A DNA stretch of 64,000 nucleotides from JAJCYL01 sp040222875 (lineage in GTDB: Bacteria > Bacteroidota > Bacteroidia > Cytophagales > Cyclobacteriaceae): positions 682,001 through 746,000 of the forward strand of contig JAVKCG010000053.1 of assembly GCA_040222875.1 (NCBI GenBank). The letters are read 5' to 3'. Of the stretch, positions 9,553 through 17,965 are shown one piece after another (within the stretch, counting starts at the first letter, position 1; each line of letters starts with the position of its first letter). Under the pieces are notes generated by a model that saw only the letters and a list, made by a program, of their open reading frames with translations, was not told where the DNA came from and made no database searches. A program made the position numbers and the translations under genes.

Positions 9553-9996
9553 TTAGTCATTGACAGCTTGAACTGCTACGGCCTCAGTTTCCACTTTCAT
9601 GCTTTCAAAAGCCAAAGCTTCAACACCCATCATGGTGATAGCTGGCATTTTTCCAGTTCCAAAAATTTGCTTTCTGGCAGCGCTAATTAAGTCAAGGTGT
9701 TCTTCTTTGTAATCGACGATATAAAGCGTCATCTTCACTACATCAGAAAACTCCGCTTTGGCATCTTTTAGCTGGTTCATCACTCCTTGAAAAGAAGTAA
9801 CAAATTGTTCTTCCATAATGTTTCCCGAACCAACTTGGCCAGCAATATAGATAGTGCGAGTTTGACCAGATGTTACCGCAACAGCATTTGTGTAGCCTGG
9901 GGTAGGGTTGATATATTCTCGTTTGATTTCCTGGCTCCAGCTTGTGAAGCTAGTTAGGATAAACATCAAAATAGATGCTAATTCGATTCGATTCAT
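9553..9996 (-). CDS. Exported RidA/YjgF-family protein lacking the catalytic arginine
   Basis: A 147-residue member of the RidA (YjgF/UK114) family. A signal peptide covers about residues 1-21 (hydrophobic core LASILMFILTSF, then SWSQ), so the protein should act in the periplasm, unlike the cytosolic 2-aminoacrylate deaminase RidA. The conserved PARxxVxV segment, whose Arg is needed for deamination, reads KMPAITMMGVEAL with Ile at position 120. An imine deaminase function is therefore unlikely; it may belong to one of the Rid subgroups without that arginine. Its start overlaps the end of the DUF1835 gene by 4 bp, implying translational coupling. Confidence 0.82.
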   Translation of the reverse strand: MNRIELASILMFILTSFTSWSQEIKREYINPTPGYTNAVAVTSGQTRTIYIAGQVGSGNIMEEQFVTSFQGVMNQLKDAKAEFSDVVKMTLYIVDYKEEHLDLISAARKQIFGTGKMPAITMMGVEALAFESMKVETEAVAVQAVND

Positions 9997-10730
9997 GTTG
10001 CAATAATTTTATCCAATATCCTTTTTACTTGTAAATCGCTAAAACCGTATATGCCCTCCCTTCGATTGAACTCGGGAAATATGATATTGAAATCGATTGT
10101 ATTTTTTTCTTCCATAATATCTCTTAAAACCCTTTCAGGCCTTCCTGCATTTCCGTTGTCTATTCTTTGATTGTGCGCATGGACAACTTCTTCCAAATAC
10201 GGAAATCTATCGGAGTTAGATAACCCTGCCAGTTTTTCGTTGTCGTTATTCTGATAGGCTAACCAGCAGTCAGAAAATAATAAAACGTCATTGTCAGATA
10301 ATCGCAGTTTATCGGTAAATGCCATTTTGAGCTCTTCAGAATTCATACCTCCAAACCCGTTCCAGCCTGCCATGTGCTTTGGCGAAACTAAATAGCTTTC
10401 AATCTTTTTATCCTTTAATAACCAACAGCAAAACCATAAATTGACCTGGCAAAAAAGGTCTCGTTCAAACCATAAGTTCACTTGTGAGGAATTCTTAATT
10501 TCCAGGATTTTCTCAAATTCAGAAACCGTCTTTGAGTAATAGACATCCCGAGTGGTTCCGTATACTGACTTTAAATACCTTGATCTTGTTTCCCAAAATT
10601 CAGTGTGCGTATCACCTTGCACATCACCATCTACCAGGCATTCTTTAGCAACAATAAGCTCACCACGAATATTAGGAAATTGATCCCTTAAGGCATCACC
10701 ATTAAGAATGTGATAGATTTCTGACTTCAA
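9993..10730 (-). CDS. DUF1835 domain-containing protein
   Basis: A 245-residue cytosolic protein of the DUF1835 family, recognised by the start IYHILNGDALRDQFP, the segment GELIVAKECLVDGDV and the middle part FCQVNLWFCCWLL. No biochemical role is firmly established. The gene lies 11 bp after the large permease and overlaps the RidA-like gene by 4 bp, so PadR, permease, DUF1835 and RidA-like may form one leftward transcript. No link between their functions is evident from sequence. Confidence 0.8.
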   Translation of the reverse strand: MKSEIYHILNGDALRDQFPNIRGELIVAKECLVDGDVQGDTHTEFWETRSRYLKSVYGTTRDVYYSKTVSEFEKILEIKNSSQVNLWFERDLFCQVNLWFCCWLLKDKKIESYLVSPKHMAGWNGFGGMNSEELKMAFTDKLRLSDNDVLLFSDCWLAYQNNDNEKLAGLSNSDRFPYLEEVVHAHNQRIDNGNAGRPERVLRDIMEEKNTIDFNIIFPEFNRREGIYGFSDLQVKRILDKIIAT

Positions 10731-10741
10731 TTCGATTCAAT

Positions 10742-13393
10742 TTACTCGTATCGCAACGACTCAACCGGATTAGTTCGGGCACTGCTTATTGACTGTAATC
10801 CTACTGAAATCAACACAAGAAAAAAAACGGATAATCCTCCTATGAGGAAAGTAAAAAGGCTTATTTCGATCCGGTATGGAAACGATGCAAGCCAATTATT
10901 GGCTAACCAGTACGAGAAGGGCCAGGCAATCATGTTGGCGACTAAAACCAATATCAAAAACCGCTTTGAAAGAAGGGAAGTAATATTCATTACAGAAGAT
11001 CCAAGTACTTTTCTGATGCCCACTTCTTTTTTACGACGCTGCATTGTGAGCCTTGTAAGGCCTATTAATCCCAACCAGGCAATGAAAATGGAGAATGCGG
11101 AAGATACATTAACAATGTCCCGGGACCGTTTTTCCTCCAAATATTGCCGCTCAACCAGGCTGTCAACAAAATCATAATTAAATGGAGTATTCGGATTGAT
11201 TTCATCCCAGGTTTCTGACAAATAATCTAAAACGGATGTGATTTCGCCTTGTGAAAACCGGATATACATTTGGTAATAGTTAGGTGGCCAAACATAGGTT
11301 GATAATCCACCAACTCCATCCATGAGGGTTTCATTGTTGGCGGCTAAGATTAACGGATCAACTTTATTTTTCAGGCTGCTAAAGTGAAAATCTTTAACTA
11401 CCCCAATTATCCGATGAGGCTTGGCCAAATATTTTCCTGGTATTTGCTCTTCCAGGGCATTCTGCCACCCAAAATGTCTAACGAGGGCTTCATTCACAAC
11501 TATATCAGTTGAAGGGTTATGGCGATCTGGGTCGAAAAAATCTCCTAGAATCAATTCGAGGTTCATAGTTTGCATAAACTCAGCGCCAACAAGGTTGTAG
11601 GTGAGTTGCTCTCTGGTCTCGTCCTCTTGAGCAAATTCAAGTAAAGTCCAGGGTTCTGACAAATTATTCATAGAGGGTGAAACTGCAATAATTCGGTTGT
11701 TATTTAATAATTCAGTCGTAACCCTATCTACAAAAGATGAGGTAGCCACAAAATCGGTATTTCCATCAAGTGGCACTTGAATTAAATTGTTTTGATTGAA
11801 GCCCAAATCCTTTTTTTGGATGAATGTCATTTGGGAATGGATAATTATGGTACCAATAATGAGGACAATCGAAATTGTAAACTGAAGCACAATCAGCGAC
11901 TGGTTAACGAATCCTGGCCTGCCGATCAACGGGATCACACCCCTAAGTGAATTAAGTGGTTTGATTTTTAGCAAGGTTAAGGATTGAACCCCACCATTAA
12001 TTAATGCAATTAATGCCGAAAGCGATAACATGAGTAGTACTAAATTGCTATTAGGTGTGAATAAAACCTCTAGCCCAAGCAATTGATTGAAGAATGGGAG
12101 TAGCAGTAATGTCAATCCCAAAGCAATTAAGTTGGCCATTAAAGCCGTTACAAAATTCTCAAGCATCAGATTCAATCTGATTGAAACTTTATTTGCTCCC
12201 ATTGCACTCCTCAAGCCAATTTCTTTCATCCTGATTAAAGAATGACTGGATGACAGCGTGATGAAATTGATAATTGAAACAGATAAAACCAGCAATGCCA
12301 AACCACCCATTATCAGAAATTTCACAGGATCTGTATAGAAGGAGTTTCCGGTGATATCAGCTTCAAGATGAATAGACTTCAATGGCTGCAGAATAACACC
12401 GGTAAAGTGATCATCAGTTGGATCGGGATTTAAAGTTGTATTAGCAGCTGCAATCACGTTATCGATCGATGAACCCTTCTGAACCACAACGTAGTTTTCT
12501 AAAACAGCATAATCCAATGATGCCATGACCTGTTCGGATACTACCAAAGCATATTGTCCAATCGGAAGAATGAAATCCAGCGCCAGGCTTGATTCAACAG
12601 CCCGGTTGTCAATGACTGCCTGAATAACAAATGTTGCTGCTGAGCCGCTAATTTCGAATTCCAGGGAACGGCCAATTGGGCTTTCGTCCCCAAAGTATTG
12701 GGCAGCTTTATCTGAAGATATGGCAATGTGGTTTTTTAGATTTAGAGCTTCAGCATTGCCTTCAATTAATGGAAAACTAAAAATTTCGAAGAATGATGAA
12801 TCAACGAAATGGGCGGTTTCCTGATAAGGTTGGTTGTCTATAATGATTGTAGCTGAGTTGCTGGCAAACCTCGTTGCGGCCTGAACCGAGGCCACTTCAT
12901 CCTTCAGTTTTAGTCCTAACGGAATGGCGGTTACAGCGCTTCTACCCATCACCTCCTCACCCTTTTTTAATTCGATAGCCACTCGGTAAATGTTGTCTCC
13001 ATTTTGATGGAACTTATCATAATTGGTTTCTTTATCGATGAAAAGAAATACAAACAGCGAAAAAGTGATAGCCAGGGATAAACCGATAAGGTTGATCGCA
13101 GAATAAAATTTGTATTTCATCATACTCCTTGTAGAAACCACTAAGTGATTCTTCAATAAACTGGAGTTAAACCATCGATTTGACATCTTATTTCTAAAGA
13201 GAATAGATGGATGAAGCAACCTGATTACATTCCAGTAAAACCTGAATGAGGCTTTTACTCTTCCCCTTGATTTTTCTGATTCATCATACTGCTCTTCGTA
13301 ATCATGGAGCACCCCTTCAAGCAGTTCATCTGGGCAAAACCACTTAAGAAGCTTAATGCCCAATGTTGGTAGTTTTGAGTTTTGACCTTTCAT
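10742..13393 (-). CDS. Large ABC transporter permease, FtsX/MacB type with permease prefix domain
   Basis: An 883-residue permease with two MacB-like halves: a cytosolic prefix of about 75 residues (LLKWFCPDELLEGVLHDYEE..., typical of permeases paired with PadR), TM1 at about residue 90, a periplasmic MacB-PCD domain, three TM helices around residues 360-480, a second TM/PCD unit, and a final FtsX block with KKEVGIRKVLGSS and three C-terminal TM helices. No ATPase gene is adjacent, so it must use one encoded elsewhere. Such exporters are often linked to antibiotic or envelope stress. It starts one base after the PadR stop and is surely co-transcribed with it. Confidence 0.92.
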   Translation of the reverse strand: MKGQNSKLPTLGIKLLKWFCPDELLEGVLHDYEEQYDESEKSRGRVKASFRFYWNVIRLLHPSILFRNKMSNRWFNSSLLKNHLVVSTRSMMKYKFYSAINLIGLSLAITFSLFVFLFIDKETNYDKFHQNGDNIYRVAIELKKGEEVMGRSAVTAIPLGLKLKDEVASVQAATRFASNSATIIIDNQPYQETAHFVDSSFFEIFSFPLIEGNAEALNLKNHIAISSDKAAQYFGDESPIGRSLEFEISGSAATFVIQAVIDNRAVESSLALDFILPIGQYALVVSEQVMASLDYAVLENYVVVQKGSSIDNVIAAANTTLNPDPTDDHFTGVILQPLKSIHLEADITGNSFYTDPVKFLIMGGLALLVLSVSIINFITLSSSHSLIRMKEIGLRSAMGANKVSIRLNLMLENFVTALMANLIALGLTLLLLPFFNQLLGLEVLFTPNSNLVLLMLSLSALIALINGGVQSLTLLKIKPLNSLRGVIPLIGRPGFVNQSLIVLQFTISIVLIIGTIIIHSQMTFIQKKDLGFNQNNLIQVPLDGNTDFVATSSFVDRVTTELLNNNRIIAVSPSMNNLSEPWTLLEFAQEDETREQLTYNLVGAEFMQTMNLELILGDFFDPDRHNPSTDIVVNEALVRHFGWQNALEEQIPGKYLAKPHRIIGVVKDFHFSSLKNKVDPLILAANNETLMDGVGGLSTYVWPPNYYQMYIRFSQGEITSVLDYLSETWDEINPNTPFNYDFVDSLVERQYLEEKRSRDIVNVSSAFSIFIAWLGLIGLTRLTMQRRKKEVGIRKVLGSSVMNITSLLSKRFLILVLVANMIAWPFSYWLANNWLASFPYRIEISLFTFLIGGLSVFFLVLISVGLQSISSARTNPVESLRYE

Positions 13394-13394
13394 A

Positions 13395-13721
13395 TTATTT
13401 CAAATTGAGCTGCGGGAGTAGTTTCCAGAGTTTAGTACGCTGTTCCTGCATTGTTTGTAATAAATTAATTCCGGCATTGGTGATTTTGAAAAATCGCTTT
13501 CTTCTTCCGCCACGGGTAGAGGTGATGCCACCCATTTCTGATTTAACGAGGCCTTTGTCTTCCAGCCTGTAGAGTGTAATGTGGACAGCACTTAGGTTCA
13601 CTGATCTATCAAACTGCTCTTTTATCTCGTTAACAATCAGGTTACCATAGGCCTCGTCTCCTAAAACTCCGACCATTGAAAGTACCAGTTCTTCAAATTC
13701 CCCGAGGTAATTCTTCTCCAT
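13395..13721 (-). CDS. PadR-family transcriptional regulator
   Basis: A 108-residue winged-helix regulator of the PadR type: a basic helix-turn-helix region (VHITLYRLEDKGLVKSEMG), the wing with a GGRRKRFFKIT beta hairpin, and a short C-terminal dimerisation helix (LLQTMQEQRTKLWKLLP). PadR proteins usually repress a transporter and themselves until an effector binds. The adjacent permease is the obvious target. An inverted repeat 10 bp upstream of the start codon (13731-13745) is a candidate operator. Confidence 0.92.
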   Translation of the reverse strand: MEKNYLGEFEELVLSMVGVLGDEAYGNLIVNEIKEQFDRSVNLSAVHITLYRLEDKGLVKSEMGGITSTRGGRRKRFFKITNAGINLLQTMQEQRTKLWKLLPQLNLK

Positions 13722-13730
13722 TTATATATA

Positions 13731-13745
13731 ATTTGTAAAACAAAT
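13731..13745. promoter_or_regulatory. Inverted repeat upstream of padR, candidate operator
   Basis: A perfect inverted repeat ATTTGT-AAA-ACAAAT lies 10 bp upstream of the PadR start codon in a very AT-rich stretch. PadR proteins commonly bind short inverted repeats over their own promoter. The position fits autoregulation, but a six-base arm in AT-rich DNA can occur by chance. Confidence 0.4.
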
Positions 13746-13826
13746 AAAGCGATTATTATATAAAATGTAAAAGAAATTTGTCAAACTGCCGTGAAACTGA
13801 ACCGGTAATAATCAGCTGAGCTCATT

Positions 13827-13846
13827 AATACTCAATATTGAGTATT
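13827..13846. promoter_or_regulatory. 20-bp perfect palindrome
   Basis: The sequence AATACTCAATATTGAGTATT is a perfect 20-bp palindrome without a spacer. It lies 49 bp before the start of the large secreted protein gene and about 105 bp before padR, in their divergent promoter region. No U-tract follows, so it is more like an operator than a terminator. The binding protein is unknown. Confidence 0.5.
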
Positions 13847-13895
13847 GTGAAGTCATCTCGAATGGGCTAGGTTTATAGGATTTAATGGGATCACT

Positions 13896-16532
13896 ATGAA
13901 AGGAATATACAACTTCATCCTCTTTTTTTCATGTCTTTCATTCAACCTATCGGGTCAAACTTATGAACAGGCTGGTTCATACACTGAACCTATTGAGCCT
14001 GGGAGATTCTCAAACTTTGTTGTTAATGGCAACTATATGTACGCTGTTCTATGGACTGGTGGTGCTTTTAATAACGAAGGATATTTAATGACGTACGACA
14101 TTTCATCTGGCACTTTGGATAATACAGTTAATGCACTAGAAATTTCATTTGGGACTCTTCAAGTGAATATGACAATATATCGAGACCATATGTATATGAT
14201 CAATAGTAGCGGTATCCATATCTTTAATTTATCAAATCCGGCACAACCCAGCTTCGTGTCGACGATTGAAGAATTCACTGTTGACGGTGATACCGAATCT
14301 ATAAGTCTCGGAACGATGGTCCCCTCTGGCGATTACCTATTTTGTACTTATGGAGCGCCTAGTAATGGAATTCTTGTAGTTCTCGATATATCTAATCCAA
14401 CAAGTCCAATCGTTGTGGATGGAATTCCATCGAATCTCTTCAACTCGAATACTTTAAATGGATTTCAAATCATTGATGAATCGCTGGCATATTTAGCGGC
14501 TAATGGCGATATAAGAGAGGTTAATGTTAGTAACCCTTTAGACATAGTAATAGCAGCCAATAACAGTGCTGGCTCAATTGAAATTGATGGTTCTGTTAAA
14601 AGAATGCTTTATGTTGAAAATAAATACCTGATTGGTATTCTTGAGGATAATATAACTGATGTATTCGCATTCTCGGTTGATGTTGCTACTAACCAAGTCT
14701 TAAGTATTGTTGAGGTTCCGGGGATTTTCTCTTCAAACCCCCTAGTTGAATATGATCCTGACGCAAAAAAAATACTGATACCAGCAACGGGGAAAACATA
14801 TGTCGTTGATGCTTCCGATATGTCTTCTCTCAGTTTCTCTGATGAATCCATTGACGATACGGAATTAGGCATTGTTTATTCTCAAGGGACGTTAATTATT
14901 AATTCTACAACAAACTCAGAAATTAAATTCTTCTCTTCTGGTGCGGCACCTTCTGAAGATGTTGAAGCAGCGTTCACAGTTGAGATGACCGCTGTCACAG
15001 TTGATCAAAATGTCCAATTCACTGATACTTCTACAGGCAACCCCACGTCTTGGTCTTGGACATTTGAAAATGGAACACCAGAGACTTCGACTGAACAGAA
15101 TCCGGTGGTCATTTATTCAGAACCAGGCACTTACGATGTTACGCTAACTGTAGAAAATGCAACCTCCTCTGACGAAGAGGTTAAGGTAGATTTTATAACT
15201 GTAGAGGAAGAAGTTTCCGAGGGATGTACAGGGCAAATAGTACTCACGGCGGAATCAGGAACTGTTAATGACGGAAGTGGCGATAGTGATTATCAAAACG
15301 ACCTTAGTTGCGAATGGTTAATTAGTCTGGAAGAAACAAATCGTACAATAACTATATCCTTCACCGAATTAGATACAGAAGACGGGATTGATTTTGTAAC
15401 AGTTTATGATGGAGGCACAAAAGAGTCAATTATTGGCCAGTATTCAGGTAATCAACTCCCTGACGAGAGAACCTCTACCGGTCACGAGGTATTAATTGAG
15501 TTTGTCACAGATGGATCGATAGTTGGACAAGGGTGGGAACTAAACTATACCGCAAATATTCCAACATGCTCAGGTAGAACTGAGATAACTGATTTAGAAG
15601 GCATTATTTCAGATGGAAGTGGAGATAAAGATTATGGCAACGGGTTATTGTGTGAATGGTTGATAAGTAATGAAAACCCTGAGGCAACAATTACTGTTTC
15701 TTTCAGCAGTTTTGACGTATCTTCAGATGACTTATTTGCCATTATTGATGGTGATCAGTTGGAGGATGGTGCTTTATTAATTGAGAGTGGATCCGATTTA
15801 CCAGAAAGTGTGACGTCTTCAGGAAACCAATTGCTTGTTTATTTTGAAACCAATTTAGCAAATACTGCCTCTGGTTGGGAATTGAATTACGCTATCAATA
15901 CGCCGTCCACTGAAATGACATGCTCAGGTAGAATTGAAATAATTGATTCCAGCGGTACGATCTCCGACGGTAGTGGAGCTGAGAATTACAGCGACAATTT
16001 GAATTGTGAATGGCTAATCGCGATAGATGATCCGAATGCTATTATAACCATGGATTTTACTGAGTTTGAAACCGAGGCGGACTTTGATTTCTTAGCAGTT
16101 TTCGACGGTAACACCAGTTCAGATGCGTCACTTGGGAGGTTTAGCGGTAATGCAAACCCTGGTCAACTGGTTTCATCTGGCAACGAAGTTCTTATTGTTT
16201 TTACTTCAGATGAGTCCAATACGGCAGCTGGTTGGGAACTGGATTATTCAAGTGAAGTTCCAGTTACCGGTATCAATGATCGCCTAACTGAACTGATTGT
16301 TGTTTATCCAGTTCCTACGGAAGGTGACGTTACAATAAAATCGGATTTGTACATCGGTCAAAGATTAAATTTTGAACTCATTGATATAATGGGTAAAAGA
16401 TTGATCTCTGGAAGTAGCAAAGTCTCAAACATATTCCAATTAGACATGTCTACATTACTGGAAGGCATTTATTTCTTGAATCTTAGCTTTGATGATAAAA
16501 GAGTTGTTAAAAGGATTGTGAAAATAGACTAA
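13896..16532 (+). CDS. Large T9SS-secreted protein: LVIVD propeller, PKD, three CUB domains
   Basis: An 878-residue exported protein. A signal peptide (about residues 1-20) is followed by LVIVD-like repeats that should form a beta-propeller (about 25-340), a PKD domain (about 353-437, with SWSWTFENG and EPGTYDVTLTVEN), three CUB-like domains (about 441-550, 556-665 and 674-785, each starting with Cys and containing the DGSG, CEWLI and GWEL(N/D)Y marks) and a type IX secretion C-terminal signal (about 797-878, YPVPTEGDV ... KRLISG ... EGIYFLNLS ... KRIVKID). It should be exported through the Por machinery and displayed or released. CUB and PKD modules suggest adhesion or polymer binding; no catalytic domain is seen. 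Its stop overlaps the gltD stop tail-to-tail by 3 bp. Confidence 0.88.
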   Translation: MKGIYNFILFFSCLSFNLSGQTYEQAGSYTEPIEPGRFSNFVVNGNYMYAVLWTGGAFNNEGYLMTYDISSGTLDNTVNALEISFGTLQVNMTIYRDHMYMINSSGIHIFNLSNPAQPSFVSTIEEFTVDGDTESISLGTMVPSGDYLFCTYGAPSNGILVVLDISNPTSPIVVDGIPSNLFNSNTLNGFQIIDESLAYLAANGDIREVNVSNPLDIVIAANNSAGSIEIDGSVKRMLYVENKYLIGILEDNITDVFAFSVDVATNQVLSIVEVPGIFSSNPLVEYDPDAKKILIPATGKTYVVDASDMSSLSFSDESIDDTELGIVYSQGTLIINSTTNSEIKFFSSGAAPSEDVEAAFTVEMTAVTVDQNVQFTDTSTGNPTSWSWTFENGTPETSTEQNPVVIYSEPGTYDVTLTVENATSSDEEVKVDFITVEEEVSEGCTGQIVLTAESGTVNDGSGDSDYQNDLSCEWLISLEETNRTITISFTELDTEDGIDFVTVYDGGTKESIIGQYSGNQLPDERTSTGHEVLIEFVTDGSIVGQGWELNYTANIPTCSGRTEITDLEGIISDGSGDKDYGNGLLCEWLISNENPEATITVSFSSFDVSSDDLFAIIDGDQLEDGALLIESGSDLPESVTSSGNQLLVYFETNLANTASGWELNYAINTPSTEMTCSGRIEIIDSSGTISDGSGAENYSDNLNCEWLIAIDDPNAIITMDFTEFETEADFDFLAVFDGNTSSDASLGRFSGNANPGQLVSSGNEVLIVFTSDESNTAAGWELDYSSEVPVTGINDRLTELIVVYPVPTEGDVTIKSDLYIGQRLNFELIDIMGKRLISGSSKVSNIFQLDMSTLLEGIYFLNLSFDDKRVVKRIVKID

Positions 16533-17965
16533 ACCAAACTCACCTCTTTCCCCTCCAAATAAGTAACCCCTTCCAAATACTTATCTACAGCTCTAGCGGC
16601 TTCCCGGCCTTCGCTGATAGCCCAGACCACCAGCGACTGACCCCGGCGCATATCTCCGGCAGCGAAAACTCCATCTTCTGAGGTGGCATAATCCGTAGTG
16701 GCTACATTTCCACGCTCATCGAAGTCAACGCCTAACTGGTCAAGCAGCCCCTCTTTTTGAGGGTGTACAAAACCAGCCGCGATCAGTGCCAATTCACAAG
16801 GCAATATCCTTTCTGTTCCGGCAATCTCTTCAAAACCTTTCTTCCCCCATTTGATGTCGACTACTTTCAGTCCGGTTAGTTGGCCGTTTTTCCCAATAAA
16901 TTCTTTGGTAAGGATTGCCCATTGCCTGTCGGCTCCTTCCTCGTGGGAGGTAGATGTCCTGACAATCATGGGCCATTCTGGCCAGGGGTTGTTTTTTCCA
17001 CGCTCAAGTGGTGGTTTGGCCAAAAGCTCAATTTGCGTAATTGATTTGGCCTTATGGCGGTTTGAGGTGCCTACACAGTCAGAACCAGTATCACCACCAC
17101 CAATAACGATTACGTTTTTATCAGTTGCAGATAGTTGTTTTCCGTCTTTCATCAATCCGGATACAACGCGGTTTTGTTGGGTTAAGAATTCCATAGCAAA
17201 GTGGATTCCTGATAAATCCCTGCCGGGAATTGGTAAATCCCGAGGGATTGTTGAACCGCCACAAAGCAGAATTGAATCAAAATCTGCCTTAAGTTTATCA
17301 ACTTTAAGATTCTTGCCGACTTCAGTATTGGTCATAAACTCGACACCCTCTTCTCTCATAATCTTAACTCGGCGCTCAACAATACGCTTTTCCAACTTGA
17401 AATCAGGAATTCCGAAACGGAGAAGCCCTCCCACTTCAGGGTCACGCTCATAAACCGTAACTGAATGCCCAGCTTTATTGAGTTGAGCTGCGGCGGCTAA
17501 TCCTGCAGGGCCAGATCCGACTACTGCCACTTTTTTTCCAGTCCTGAATTTGGGTGGTTTCGCTTTGATGTAACCTAAATCAAAGGCTTTTTCAGCAATC
17601 GTTTTCTCGATATGCTCAATGGCTACCGCTGGCTTATTGATGCCCAAAACACAAGAAGCTTCACAAGGCGCAGGGCAAATTCTTCCGGTAAATTCAGGGA
17701 AATTGTTAGTGGTATGTAGGATGTCAATCGCCAGCTTCCAGTTTTTGTTGTAGACCGCATCATTGAACTCCGGAATGTTGTTGCCCAGCGGACAACCGTT
17801 GTGGCAAAACGGAATGCCACAGTCCATGCACCTTGCGGCTTGTTGGTTTGATTTTTCCTCTGGAAATTCAACATACAATTCTTTGTAGTCATTAATTCTG
17901 GCTTTGGGATCCCTCGTTTTTGGAAGCTCCCGATCAAATTCGATAAAACCTGTTGGCTTGCCCAT
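16529..17965 (-). CDS. gltD: Glutamate synthase, small subunit
   Basis: GltD (478 residues) takes electrons from NAD(P)H and passes them through FAD and [4Fe-4S] clusters to GltB. The N-terminal cysteine-rich part carries CMDCGIPFCHNGCPLGN and CPAPCEASCVLG, ligands for the clusters. The FAD Rossmann motif is VAVVGSGPAGLAAA and the second nucleotide-binding motif is VIVIGGGDTGSDC; the C-terminus ends the FAD site with GVFAAGDMRRGQSLVVWAI. The start codon shares one base with the gltB stop (TAATG), so the subunits are translationally coupled. Confidence 0.97.
   Translation of the reverse strand: MGKPTGFIEFDRELPKTRDPKARINDYKELYVEFPEEKSNQQAARCMDCGIPFCHNGCPLGNNIPEFNDAVYNKNWKLAIDILHTTNNFPEFTGRICPAPCEASCVLGINKPAVAIEHIEKTIAEKAFDLGYIKAKPPKFRTGKKVAVVGSGPAGLAAAAQLNKAGHSVTVYERDPEVGGLLRFGIPDFKLEKRIVERRVKIMREEGVEFMTNTEVGKNLKVDKLKADFDSILLCGGSTIPRDLPIPGRDLSGIHFAMEFLTQQNRVVSGLMKDGKQLSATDKNVIVIGGGDTGSDCVGTSNRHKAKSITQIELLAKPPLERGKNNPWPEWPMIVRTSTSHEEGADRQWAILTKEFIGKNGQLTGLKVVDIKWGKKGFEEIAGTERILPCELALIAAGFVHPQKEGLLDQLGVDFDERGNVATTDYATSEDGVFAAGDMRRGQSLVVWAISEGREAARAVDKYLEGVTYLEGKEVSLV

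Noticed and set aside
16851..17453. 200-codon plus-strand frame opposite gltD
   Set aside because: Antisense shadow of a highly conserved gene; composition is that of a reversed coding strand.
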